A model generated the notes under the pieces. The model ran no database searches. It was not told where the DNA came from and saw only the letters and a list, made by a program, of their open reading frames with translations. From Yersinia intermedia (lineage in GTDB: Bacteria > Pseudomonadota > Gammaproteobacteria > Enterobacterales > Enterobacteriaceae), in NCBI RefSeq assembly GCF_900635455.1, contig NZ_LR134116.1, positions 1,116,001-1,180,000 of the forward strand: DNA of 64,000 nt. Direction: 5' to 3'. Positions 1-8,445 of this stretch are shown in pieces. Each line of letters opens with the position of its first letter. The stretch's first letter is position 1. The translations under genes were made by a program, and so were the position numbers.

Positions 1-1190
1 GGTCATTCTTTTTCTCGATGGGTGTAAGGTTAGATGCCGATACCATCACTACACTTAATGGTTTTAAAGCGATAGGCGGTAACGTTTATAACGGTACCCT
101 CGGCATTATGTCGCTAATGACGCCATTCTTTATCAGCATGGCGTTGGCTGAAGAGAAGAGAGTCGATCCTCTGGCAGCAGCCCTGCTGGCTATTGCTGCT
201 TTTATGACCGTGACGCCATACAGTGTTGGCGAAGCCTATGCCGTCGGTGCTAATTGGCTAGGTGGTGCTAATATCATCTCCGGTATCATCATCGGTTTGG
301 TGGTGGCAGAGCTATTTACCTTTATTGTGCGGCGTAACTGGGTTATCCGTCTGCCAGACAGTGTGCCGACGTCAGTTTCCCGTTCTTTCTCGGCATTGAT
401 TCCTGGGTTTATCATTCTTTCCATCATGGGCGTGATTGCTTATGCCCTTGGATTGCATGGCACCAACTTCCACCAGATCATTATGGATACCATATCAGCG
501 CCGTTGTCGAAGATGGGCAGTGTCGTGGGGTGGGTATATGTCATGTGTTCCTCGCTGTTGTGGTTCTTCGGGATACACGGTGCGATGGCTTTATCTGCAC
601 TGGAAAGTGGCATTATGATGCCATTTGCATTGGAGAACGTTGCAACCTATACCCAGTATGGTTCTGTTGCTGCGGCACTGGCTGCCGGTAAAGAATTCCA
701 TATGTGGGCTAAGCCGTTTGTTGACTCTTATATTTTCCTGGGGGGCACCGGCGCAACACTTGGACTGGTTATTGCCATCTTTATTGCTTCCCGCCGTGAG
801 GATTATCGTCAGGTAGCAAAATTGGGCGCACCGGCGAGTATTTTCCAGATAAACGAACCAATCCTATTTGGTTTGCCGGTCATAATGAACCCGTTGTTCT
901 TTATTCCGTTCATCTTGGTTCAACCGGTGTTAGCCATCATCACTTCAGTGGCGTATTACACCGGCCTTATTCCGCCAATCACCAATATTGCGCCATGGAC
1001 CATGCCGGTCGGCTTAGGTGCCTTCTTCAATACCAACGGCAGCATTGCCGCAATGTTATTAAGCTTGTTCAACTTAGGCATCGCCACACTGATGTATCTG
1101 CCATTCGTGATAATTGCCAATAAGGCGCAGAACGAAATTGATCGTCAGGTTGAAAGTGAAGAAGAGATTGCTGATAGCTTGAAATTCTAA
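1..1190 (+). CDS. PTS system cellobiose/chitobiose-type EIIC permease (5' end outside window)
   Basis: Inner-membrane sugar channel of the lactose/cellobiose PTS family, which passes a beta-linked disaccharide while EIIB phosphorylates it. The frame is open to the left window edge, so the first ATG (18) is probably internal. The visible part (about 390 residues) is a little short of the usual 430-450, consistent with a missing N-terminus. It has many hydrophobic segments, a conserved FGIHG loop near residue 188 and an INEPILFG motif in the second half, both typical of CelB/ChbC permeases. It is followed 38 bp downstream by a GH1 phosphoglycosidase and then by EIIA. An EIIB gene is not visible and should lie upstream. 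Substrate (chitobiose or cellobiose) is inferred from the neighbours. Confidence 0.85.
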   Translation, partial: SFFFSMGVRLDADTITTLNGFKAIGGNVYNGTLGIMSLMTPFFISMALAEEKRVDPLAAALLAIAAFMTVTPYSVGEAYAVGANWLGGANIISGIIIGLVVAELFTFIVRRNWVIRLPDSVPTSVSRSFSALIPGFIILSIMGVIAYALGLHGTNFHQIIMDTISAPLSKMGSVVGWVYVMCSSLLWFFGIHGAMALSALESGIMMPFALENVATYTQYGSVAAALAAGKEFHMWAKPFVDSYIFLGGTGATLGLVIAIFIASRREDYRQVAKLGAPASIFQINEPILFGLPVIMNPLFFIPFILVQPVLAIITSVAYYTGLIPPITNIAPWTMPVGLGAFFNTNGSIAAMLLSLFNLGIATLMYLPFVIIANKAQNEIDRQVESEEEIADSLKF

Positions 1191-1228
1191 GCGTTAAATA
1201 TGTTTATCGTATAAGGCTGGAGGCCGGA

Positions 1229-2614
1229 ATGAAGTATCAATTTCCTGATGATTTTTGGTGGGGTAGCGCCACCTCGGCCACCCAATCCGAAGGGGCGTCG
1301 TTGCGGGATGGCAAGAGCAAAAACATCTTCGATTATTGGTACGAAATTGCACCGGAACGTTTTCATGGTCAAATTGGCCCTGAAAACACCTCCACCTTTT
1401 ACGATAACTATCAGCAAGACATTTTGCTGTTAAAGCAATTGGGGCATAACACATTCAGGACATCGATTTCATGGTCGCGGCTGATGCCAAATGGTGAGGG
1501 TGAACTTAACCCTAAAGCTGTCACATTTTATAACGCGGTGATCGATAGCCTACTGGCGAATGGCATTACCCCTTTCATCAATCTCTATCATTTTGATATG
1601 CCGTTATGCATGCAAGAACAAGGAGGTTGGGAAAGCCGTACTGTTGTGGATGCCTACGCTCGTTATGCTAAAAACTGCTTTATGTTGTTTGGTGATCGGG
1701 TTAAACACTGGTTTACCTTTAATGAGCCAATTGTGCCCGTCGAAGCAGGCTACCTGAACGATCTGCACTACCCAGGGGTGGTTGACTTTAAACGTGCGGT
1801 CACCGTTGCTTATCACAGCGTATTGGCCCATGCCAAAGCCGTGGAAAACTACCGAGAATTAAAGCAGGGCGGTGAGATTGGTATCATTTTGAACCTTACC
1901 CCGACCTATCCTCGCTCTGACAGTGCACCAGACCAGATTGCGGCTAATCATGCCGATTTACTGCTTAACCGTAGCTTCCTCGATCCCGTTACCAAAGGTG
2001 TTTACCCTGGCGAACTGATCACGTTGCTGCGAGAGCACGACTTATTGCCACAGATTGAATCCGGTGATTGCCAGCACATTGCGGCTGGTGTAATCGATCT
2101 GTTAGGGGTTAACTATTATCAGCCAAGACGTGTTCAGGCAAAAGATATTCCAACCCCTCAAGGGCAGGTAAAAACGCCGGAGGATTTATTCAGTTTTTAT
2201 GCGATGCCAGGGCGGAAAATCAACCCGCATCGTGGCTGGGAAATATACGAAAAAGGGCTGTATGACATCCTGAAAAACCTGAGAGAGAATTATGACAATA
2301 TTGCGTGTTATATCTCTGAGAATGGCATGGGTGTTGAAGGTGAAGAGCAGTTTATCACGCCATCGGGTATGGTCGATGACCAGTACCGCATCGAGTTCAT
2401 TCATGCGCATCTGAAGTGGTTACATCAAGCGTTACAAGAGGGTAGCAACTGTAAAGGCTATCATCTGTGGACTTTTATTGATTGCTGGTCTTGGCTCAAT
2501 GCATACAAAAATCGCTATGGTTTAGTTCGGTTGAATATCACCGACCAGACGCGAGTACTAAAGAAAAGTGGCTACTGGTTTGCTGATGTCGCAAGGCAAC
2601 ATGGTTTTAATTAA
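1229..2614 (+). CDS. 6-phospho-beta-glucosidase, glycoside hydrolase family 1
   Basis: Cytoplasmic enzyme that hydrolyses the phosphorylated disaccharide delivered by the PTS. The 461-residue length fits GH1. The N-terminal signature FWWGSATSATQSEG is present, the acid/base glutamate is E166 in TFNEP, and the nucleophile is E364 in YISENGMG. It sits between EIIC and EIIA. In E. coli the chb operon carries a family 4 enzyme (ChbF) for this step, so here an unrelated GH1 enzyme fills the slot. Exact sugar preference cannot be read from the sequence. Confidence 0.9.
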   Translation: MKYQFPDDFWWGSATSATQSEGASLRDGKSKNIFDYWYEIAPERFHGQIGPENTSTFYDNYQQDILLLKQLGHNTFRTSISWSRLMPNGEGELNPKAVTFYNAVIDSLLANGITPFINLYHFDMPLCMQEQGGWESRTVVDAYARYAKNCFMLFGDRVKHWFTFNEPIVPVEAGYLNDLHYPGVVDFKRAVTVAYHSVLAHAKAVENYRELKQGGEIGIILNLTPTYPRSDSAPDQIAANHADLLLNRSFLDPVTKGVYPGELITLLREHDLLPQIESGDCQHIAAGVIDLLGVNYYQPRRVQAKDIPTPQGQVKTPEDLFSFYAMPGRKINPHRGWEIYEKGLYDILKNLRENYDNIACYISENGMGVEGEEQFITPSGMVDDQYRIEFIHAHLKWLHQALQEGSNCKGYHLWTFIDCWSWLNAYKNRYGLVRLNITDQTRVLKKSGYWFADVARQHGFN

Positions 2615-2642
2615 TGGTTTTAATTTACGGAGTAACAATAGC

Positions 2643-2990
2643 ATGTTTGATTTAGATAAAATCGTGGATGATGTGCAGCCTACCGATGAAATGGAAGATG
2701 TGGTTATGGGGCTGATTATCAATGCGGGGCAAGCCAGAAGTTTGGCCTACAACGCTTTGAAACAGGCCAAGGCGGGTGACTTTGCTCAAGCGAAAGAGTT
2801 GATGGCGCAATCCCGCCTGGCGCTAAATGAGGCGCATTTAGTGCAGACTAAGCTGATTGAAGCCGACCAAGGAGAGGGTAAAACCAAAGTAACATTGGTA
2901 CTGGTCCATGCTCAGGATCATTTGATGAATGCGATGCTAGCCAGAGAGTTAATTGATGAGTTGATCGAATTGCATCGAAAGCTACAGTGA
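2643..2990 (+). CDS. chbA: PTS EIIA, lactose/cellobiose/chitobiose type
   Basis: Small cytoplasmic phosphocarrier that takes phosphate from HPr and passes it to EIIB. The ATG at 2643 is chosen because it follows a GGAG-type ribosome site and gives 115 residues, the family's normal size. The phosphorylated histidine is H89 in HAQDHLM, with the metal-binding Asp three residues on. The protein is mostly helical (three-helix trimer fold in the family). It lies 28 bp after the GH1 gene, in the same operon. Confidence 0.88.
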   Translation: MFDLDKIVDDVQPTDEMEDVVMGLIINAGQARSLAYNALKQAKAGDFAQAKELMAQSRLALNEAHLVQTKLIEADQGEGKTKVTLVLVHAQDHLMNAMLARELIDELIELHRKLQ

Positions 2991-3041
2991 ATTTTGTATA
3001 ACACATTGGCTATTTTGAACGAGAAAGTGAAGGTAAATAAG

Positions 3042-3872
3042 ATGGAAGTCAGGTTAGTACGTCAAAAAGACTTTTTTAACGGAAAAGAGTTTCATCTATT
3101 TATTTATAACAAAACGGAAAGTGCCACCGGCTTACATCAACATGATTACTATGAATATACGCTGATATTAACCGGCATGTGTTTCCAGGAAATAAACGGT
3201 AAGCGAGTCTTTTTAGAGCGAGGTGATTTTGCTTTTATTCCCATGGGATCTCATCACAAAAGTTTCTATGAATTTGGTGCCACCCGTATTCTGAATGTGG
3301 GAATAAGTAAAACTTTCTTTGAAGAGCACTATTCTCATCTGCTATCGCGGCCTGTTGTGGCTTCTCAGGCTTATCGCCTAAAAGGTGATTTTCTCTCTTA
3401 TATTGAATCGGCGATTTCTGCACCACACTTTAGGGACGATGAGCTTACTGAACTGGTAGAACTGTTGACTTTTTATGTCACTAACCGCATCAGCCATCAT
3501 AAAGAGAGTGATACTAACGACGATATTCCGCTGTGGCTGAAGAGCAGTATCGACAAGATGCATGATAAATCGATGTTTGGTGAGAAAGCGTTGGTGAATA
3601 TGATCGAACTTTCTGGTAAAACCCAAGAGTATCTGACCCGCGCTACCCGCCGTTATTACGAAAAAACGCCGATGCAGATTATCAATGAAATTAGAGTTAA
3701 CTTTGCTAAAACTCAGCTTGAAATGACCAATTACTTAGTCTCTGACATTGCTTTTGAAGCAGGTTACAGCGATACCACGTTATTTATTAAAAACTTCAAA
3801 AAACTCACCTCTTTTACGCCAGGGAACTATCGCAAAAAATTCAACTGCGTCAAAGAGGGGTTATCCGATTAG
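3042..3872 (+). CDS. chbR: AraC-family transcriptional regulator ChbR
   Basis: Dual regulator of the chitobiose operon in enterobacteria: it represses without sugar and activates with it. It has an N-terminal cupin-like sensor half ([16 protein letters not shown] near residue 30) and a C-terminal AraC double helix-turn-helix ending in [11 protein letters not shown]. Overall it aligns with E. coli ChbR almost end to end (276 against about 280 residues). The ATG at 3042 is preferred over an upstream TTG at 2994 because an AAGG site precedes it by the right distance. It keeps the E. coli chbA-chbR order. Confidence 0.88.
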   Translation: MEVRLVRQKDFFNGKEFHLFIYNKTESATGLHQHDYYEYTLILTGMCFQEINGKRVFLERGDFAFIPMGSHHKSFYEFGATRILNVGISKTFFEEHYSHLLSRPVVASQAYRLKGDFLSYIESAISAPHFRDDELTELVELLTFYVTNRISHHKESDTNDDIPLWLKSSIDKMHDKSMFGEKALVNMIELSGKTQEYLTRATRRYYEKTPMQIINEIRVNFAKTQLEMTNYLVSDIAFEAGYSDTTLFIKNFKKLTSFTPGNYRKKFNCVKEGLSD

Positions 3873-3920
3873 TTTCCAGCCAGACATTTCTTGCTGAAAT
3901 GGCCTAACAAGGAGCCCTCA

Positions 3921-4682
3921 ATGGAAAAGTTACTTATTGTTAATGCTGATGATTTTGGTTTAAGCAAAGGTCAAAACTACGGGATCATTGAAGCATTCCA
4001 GCACGGTATTGTCTCATCCACCACGGCGATGATGAACTGCGCCGATATCTACCATGCGGCAGAACTTAGCGAGCAAAATCCAACTTTGCCCGTAGGGATG
4101 CATTTTGTTCTTACTTACGGGCGGCCGTTAACGTCTATGCCATCATTAGTTAATGCCAACGGTGAACTGGGCAAGTGGTTGTGGCAACGTGCCGAGGCGG
4201 GTGAACTGAACCTTGACGAGATAGCTCAGGAGTTGGCTGCTCAGTTTGATAAATTTGTTGCAGTCTTCGGCCGTGCCCCCACTCACATCGACAGCCACCA
4301 TCATGTACATATGTTGCCGCAAATTTATCCGCTGGTTGTTGCTTTTGCCCACCAGAAATCTCTTCCACTGCGTATTGACCGCAATGAAGCACAGCAGCAT
4401 GAGATTGTGCTTGATAACCCGCGAAGCAGCGAGTGGTTCGATAGTGGTTTTTATGGTGAAACGTTATCCGAACAAACATTTTTGCAGTTGCTGGAAAATG
4501 CTGATCAAAAAGCAATTAATTCACTCGAGATTATGTGCCACCCCGCGTTTGTCGACAACATTCTTATGACCAGCGGCTATTGTTACCCACGCTTGACCGA
4601 GTTAGAAGTGCTGACATCGCCGGCATTAAAACAAGCCATTGAGCAGCGCGGCTATAGATTGGGATCATATTTGGATTGCTGA
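3921..4682 (+). CDS. chbG: chitooligosaccharide deacetylase, YdjC family
   Basis: Removes an acetyl group from chitobiose-6-phosphate, which in E. coli is needed to make the ChbR inducer and the ChbF substrate. The metal-binding start NADDFGLS is near residue 7, and HIDSHHHVH lies near residue 122. At 253 residues it matches the family. The ATG at 3921 has AAGGAG just upstream; an earlier in-frame start at 3891 would add ten atypical residues. Its presence argues that the operon's natural substrate is chitobiose rather than cellobiose alone. Confidence 0.88.
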   Translation: MEKLLIVNADDFGLSKGQNYGIIEAFQHGIVSSTTAMMNCADIYHAAELSEQNPTLPVGMHFVLTYGRPLTSMPSLVNANGELGKWLWQRAEAGELNLDEIAQELAAQFDKFVAVFGRAPTHIDSHHHVHMLPQIYPLVVAFAHQKSLPLRIDRNEAQQHEIVLDNPRSSEWFDSGFYGETLSEQTFLQLLENADQKAINSLEIMCHPAFVDNILMTSGYCYPRLTELEVLTSPALKQAIEQRGYRLGSYLDC

Positions 4683-4688
4683 AATTAT

Positions 4689-4715
4689 TAAGATAAAGTC
4701 GCCATTTGCCGATAA
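4689..4715 (+). promoter_or_regulatory. sigma-28 (FliA) flagellar promoter
   Basis: TAAG at 4689-4692, a spacer of exactly 15, then a perfect GCCGATAA at 4708-4715. This is the sigma-28 consensus with one mismatch in the -35 box. It lies 38 bp before the flxA-like start, so this gene is probably expressed with the flagellar late genes. Confidence 0.65.
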
Positions 4716-4753
4716 TCATTGTACTGACTTAGCGAATGATAAGGATATGTCCG

Positions 4754-5083
4754 ATGGGTATAAATGCGAGCTTACCAATAGCAGCAGCGGCGGGAAATGG
4801 CGGCAAGAATACTGCAAGTGCTGGAAATGATTTGGCAACTCAGATACAGAATGTAATCGCAAAAATCGCTGAGGTTACGCAAAAACTCAAAGATGGCATT
4901 GATTTGTCAAAAGAACAGCGAAAAAACATTCAAGCTCAATTAACGATGCTACAGCAGCAACTGGCTGAATTGTTACGTCGTCAGGCGCAACAAGCGCAGC
5001 AAAAGCATGATGGGAAAAGTAATGTTGTTGAGAACGCAGACCAGACAAAAGCACAAGATAGTAATATAGATATTTATATTTGA
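4754..5083 (+). CDS. flxA: FlxA-like flagellum-associated protein
   Basis: A 109-residue hydrophilic protein with a low-complexity Ala/Asn/Gly N-terminus, then a heptad-rich Gln/Lys stretch (IAKIAEVTQKL through RRQAQQAQQK) expected to form a coiled coil, ending in NIDIYI. This resembles FlxA, a small FliA-dependent protein of unknown function in E. coli. The ATG at 4754 has AAGGAT eight bases upstream. The sigma-28 promoter immediately before it supports the assignment more than sequence similarity alone. Confidence 0.6.
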   Translation: MGINASLPIAAAAGNGGKNTASAGNDLATQIQNVIAKIAEVTQKLKDGIDLSKEQRKNIQAQLTMLQQQLAELLRRQAQQAQQKHDGKSNVVENADQTKAQDSNIDIYI

Positions 5084-5257
5084 TTCATTAAATATCAACA
5101 AACTAGCCGTATAAGCTAAAGTATTTTTTAGTTATTTCCATTATATCGGGTGATTCGTTAAGTGAGCATGTTTTAGAACCACGCCATGATAGATTGATAC
5201 TGTCACCTTGTTCAGAAAGAAATATTTATAGAAAAACTGTTCACTTGTTGTGAACAG

Positions 5258-5515
5258 TCAGCCTTTTTTCAACAAAACATCTATCAGAGAGGTAAAGACT
5301 GCGCCGGAGGTAAAACCACTCTCAGTTTTGTACTCTTCGCCTTTGATATCTTTAAACCGGGCAAGAGCAGCCTCCGGTGAAACGGCTTGTAGTTCTTCAA
5401 ACTGCTTTATGTAGCCTTTGTCTAAAAGTCGTTTCTGGTTTTTCCCAAAATCAGGTGCTGAGCTATCCAGTGTAAAAACCTGATCACCTTTCATGAAAAA
5501 AATGTAAGTCAGCAT
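5258..5515 (-). CDS. hypothetical protein, 85 residues
   Basis: Short protein with no family I can name. The ATG at 5515 is chosen for its strong AAGGAG site; an upstream extension to 5638 is open but lacks one. The sequence (MLTYIFFMKGDQVFTLDSS) begins with a mildly hydrophobic strand, then becomes mixed charged. It is convergent with neither neighbour and diverges from the XRE relics to its right. Function unknown. Confidence 0.55.
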   Translation of the reverse strand: MLTYIFFMKGDQVFTLDSSAPDFGKNQKRLLDKGYIKQFEELQAVSPEAALARFKDIKGEEYKTESGFTSGAVFTSLIDVLLKKG

Positions 5516-5609
5516 CGTATTCTCCTTATGGGGTGTGTTGATATTCAGAATCGCCACAGCTTTAGCATTTTCCCAAAAAAATCGTTCTGATTCATTGGGC
5601 GTTAACCCA

Positions 5610-5866
5610 CCGTTATATATGCGGGGGCTGAGTGACACAGCTAGGTGTTGCTGCGGGTATTGCTGAAGAATACTGCATATTCACGCTTATCACAGTACGA
5701 AAGTGGAATACATAAACCTACGTTTAAAATGGTTTGTGCTTTTGCCAAGGTATTGAATGTGCCTGAGTGCTATTTTTATACAGTTGACGATAGCTTTGCC
5801 GAAGCAATTCTTCGATTATTTGATGGCGAATTAGTACCGTGGGAATACATGCCAGAAGTTAGCTGA
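5610..5866 (+). pseudogene. XRE-family regulator, decayed copy
   Basis: The last ~60 codons (AYSRLSQYESG, NVPECYFYTVDD) match the intact copy at 6001-6252. The preceding segment coding TQLGVAAGIAEE is in a different frame, with a stop before it and a small indel near 5672. No proper start codon or full helix-turn-helix remains. It is a decayed duplicate of its neighbour. Confidence 0.6.
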
Positions 5867-6000
5867 TGGGTAAGTGTTTTTACGAGAAAAATTTATATAT
5901 TTCAATCATATTTATGAACTCTAAAGAAAAAGCATCTTGAGTAATGCTAAAGATTGCCGATGTGTCTTTTTAACGGTAAAAATAGATAATACCCAAGAGA

Positions 6001-6252
6001 TTGAAAGCTGCTCGGCTCAGGGCGCAATTAACTCAGGAACGGCTTGGTGTACTTGCCGGTATTGAAGAAGCAACCGCCTATTCACGTTTGTCACACTATG
6101 AACATGGAACGCATAAACCGACCTTTGAGTTAGTGTGTGGGTTTGCTCATGTCCTAGGTGTACCAGAGTGCTATTTCTATACTGTAGATGATGAATTTGC
6201 CGAGAAAGTGTTGGAACTATATGAGCAGTATAAAAAGGATCGCAGGGATTAA
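6001..6252 (+). CDS. XRE-family helix-turn-helix regulator, short N-terminus
   Basis: Helix-turn-helix DNA-binding protein of 83 residues: LTQERLGVLAGIEEATAYSR is the HTH, followed by the conserved PECYFYTVDD tail. The apparent start is a TTG; the reading frame continues upstream only for IIPKR before a stop, with ATA where family members would have the start. The first codons may therefore be mutated and expression reduced. It is about 65% identical by eye to the decayed copy before it. Confidence 0.55.
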   Translation: MKAARLRAQLTQERLGVLAGIEEATAYSRLSHYEHGTHKPTFELVCGFAHVLGVPECYFYTVDDEFAEKVLELYEQYKKDRRD

Positions 6253-6690
6253 GTAGGTAAAACTACGTGGATAACTAAATTCGGTTGTGGGCAACAATTA
6301 TATTCGTTGCCCAGAGTGTAAATATGCATCTCATGCCCGCTCCAGTCGTTATTCTACCAGAGCGAAAAATATTAAATCGCTACGGTTCTAATGCGCGAGT
6401 TCATTAATAATCCTACTCCGCCTGTAACCTCTCAAGGCGGGGATCTCCCGCTCTCGCCATTTCACTCTTGCCGTTTAAGGGCTTTTTCTCTGGCTAGCCT
6501 GCCCAAAAGAGCACTGCATGCATATAGTGCATGAATTTGCATGCAACGCCTCAGCATTAAAACAGCTGAAACACCGCGCTACAAGGGCTTGCAGGCTCTC
6601 TATATCGTGCATGAAAAGTGCATGATAAAGTCAGAGCGCGTAGGCGGGGGACCATTGCGCGCGCGGGGCTAGAAGCCGTTTTATAGAAAA
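6253..6690. other. Non-coding left-end region with TGCATG cluster
   Basis: No gene is visible in 438 bases. TGCATG occurs five times between 6515 and 6624 (6515, 6528, 6538, 6608, 6619), followed by a GC-rich stretch at 6640-6665. Repeated hexamers near the end of an integrative element often bind integrase arms or a directionality factor. The left end of the first element probably lies here, but no clear copy of the attachment core was found. Confidence 0.35.
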
Positions 6691-7458
6691 TCATAGCCTG
6701 GACACAATCCCTTCAATAATTTTTTTAAGTTGCAGTACCGCACCAACACGGAACGAATTGTTCCGACTTCCTAAGTAAACTTCTAGGGCAATATGTATTT
6801 GCATTAGGTGTTTTTTTTCATCGGATAAATAATCAGTGATATTTGAGAAGTTATAGAGGTTGTATAAGTATTTGTTGAATGAGATTATATCAAGCACTGT
6901 CCACTTTAAATTCCAAATGCCTTGAGTTAAAAATTTTGTTCCTAGTGTTTGGAAAAGCTTGTATTTTGACATGTCTCCTATGTTATCAATTCGTTCTGAA
7001 TTGAATTTTGCCCAGCCTGTTTCGTTTATATCTGAAATTATTTTAGCTATTGTATTATCTTTTTCATGTTTTTCGTGTTTATTTAAGAGGTGTGAATAGA
7101 TAGCAGATTCTGAATTGTCTCTGAATCTTGAGTAAGGGGCGCTGCGAGTATCACCAAAATGTAGTGATAATTCATCATGTGTAAAAGTGTCAGAGATTTT
7201 AGTGATTTCATCATCACTGAACATTATATTATCATCTAAATATCCTTCTTCTTTTAGGGTTTTATAATTGGTGACTGCTTTTAACCATTCCTGCAATGTT
7301 GGGTTTTCTTCTTTTTTAATTATAGTAAATAATAATTCAAGTATTGCTTTCTCTTCTGTCTCATAGATTTGAGGTGAGTAAGATAATGCTTTTTCTATTA
7401 TGGATGGTTTGTTTTTTTTCCCGTATACAATTGATTCAATGTCAGTATATGACACCAT
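6691..7458 (-). CDS. KAP-like P-loop NTPase, C-terminal part (reached by -1 frameshift)
   Basis: About 255 residues from the first ATG, but the frame is open upstream to a stop at 7600-7602 and codes a sensible join (EKKINDFNKYASSFRKNKD...) to the N-terminal part. It has no independent ribosome site that I can see at 7458. It is Lys/Glu/Asn rich and helical, with no recognised motif. With the N-terminal half it would make one protein of about 577 residues (6691-8423). No function is assigned for this half alone. Confidence 0.55.
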   Translation of the reverse strand: MVSYTDIESIVYGKKNKPSIIEKALSYSPQIYETEEKAILELLFTIIKKEENPTLQEWLKAVTNYKTLKEEGYLDDNIMFSDDEITKISDTFTHDELSLHFGDTRSAPYSRFRDNSESAIYSHLLNKHEKHEKDNTIAKIISDINETGWAKFNSERIDNIGDMSKYKLFQTLGTKFLTQGIWNLKWTVLDIISFNKYLYNLYNFSNITDYLSDEKKHLMQIHIALEVYLGSRNNSFRVGAVLQLKKIIEGIVSRL

Positions 7459-7523
7459 TCCTAGGGAATATGGAAGTAGTTCGCTTGTTAAGTATCCAGT
7501 TGATGTTGCTAGTAGTTCATCTA

Positions 7524-8423
7524 CTATCTTACCTTCAGGAGTTGCATCTTTGTTTTTTCGGAAGGAACTAGCGTATTTATTAAAGTCATTAATTTTTTTT
7601 CATAAAGATTAACTGCTATAACAGCGCAGGATATGCAAGTAATAACATTTTCCATACTTATGATTATATCATCTTCAGCATAATTGTTACGTAGTGAATA
7701 AATGGGTTTTAACTTATCAGTGATTCTATTAACAATCCTTAGGTTTTTAATTTCATATTTCATTAGGATGTTAAGGAAAATAGTAAGATGTTCAGGGGTA
7801 AGGAAGTTATTTTTTTCGCTAATTATATCATTTAGATCCTCTCTACTTGGTTCGAAAAATAAAACATCGGATATCAATTTTTCTTGATGTTCTATTTTAT
7901 TTTCATGTTCATTAGTGAAATTCCCAACCAGCAAGTAATCTAACTTCCCTTCATCACTTTCTGAATAAAGATTATGACAATAACCAATAATTTCATTTAA
8001 AACACTTTGATTGGTAATTCTCTCTACATCATCTATTATAAATAGCCCTGACAGATTAGATAGGACGCTTTCCTTTACACTACTAGTCAGGGATTTGATT
8101 ATTTTATCAATAATACCTGCGCTTCTGCTATTCCCAGTGGATACACTAAGGCCATTACTTGTTATTGATACAGCTCTTTCTAATTCATCCATGTTTTCAA
8201 GATAAACTATATCAATGATCCTCGATTTGAAATCAGATAGAGATTGTATGCCGAGTAAAGAGATATAATAAATGGTTTTTGAAGTATAAATTTTCGGGAA
8301 AATATTGTTTATGTAGTGTGTTTTCCCACTGCCCCATGAACCATTGATAAGAACTAAGCCGTCTCTTCTTTTTTCCAAAAGATGAATTGCCGCTATTGAT
8401 ATATTTGTTATTGACGAGTTCAT
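7524..8423 (-). CDS. KAP-like P-loop NTPase, N-terminal part
   Basis: ATPase domain with Walker A GSWGSGKT (residues 28-35) and Walker B LFIIDD (126-131), in the style of KAP/STAND-like P-loop proteins often found as cargo beside integrases. The zero-frame protein ends at 7524 after 299 residues. At 7593-7600 (minus strand) eight As after a G give an in-phase A_AAA_AAA heptamer; slipping back one base continues into the frame ending at 6691. It lies 22 bp downstream of the integrase and is probably co-transcribed with it. Either programmed frameshifting, a mutation or a homopolymer sequencing error explains the split. Confidence 0.6.
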   Translation of the reverse strand: MNSSITNISIAAIHLLEKRRDGLVLINGSWGSGKTHYINNIFPKIYTSKTIYYISLLGIQSLSDFKSRIIDIVYLENMDELERAVSITSNGLSVSTGNSRSAGIIDKIIKSLTSSVKESVLSNLSGLFIIDDVERITNQSVLNEIIGYCHNLYSESDEGKLDYLLVGNFTNEHENKIEHQEKLISDVLFFEPSREDLNDIISEKNNFLTPEHLTIFLNILMKYEIKNLRIVNRITDKLKPIYSLRNNYAEDDIIISMENVITCISCAVIAVNLYEKKLMTLINTLVPSEKTKMQLLKVR

Positions 8424-8445
8424 ACTTTCTCCAATGGTAAAAATA

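Noticed and set aside
6400..6465. tRNA-like 3' end (GGCGGGGATCTCCCGCTCTCGCCA) as an attachment site
   Set aside because: The supposed T-arm has a five-base loop and no conserved TTC; no cloverleaf can be built upstream. Only a weak match (AGGCGG..ATCTCC) to 9726-9739 remains.
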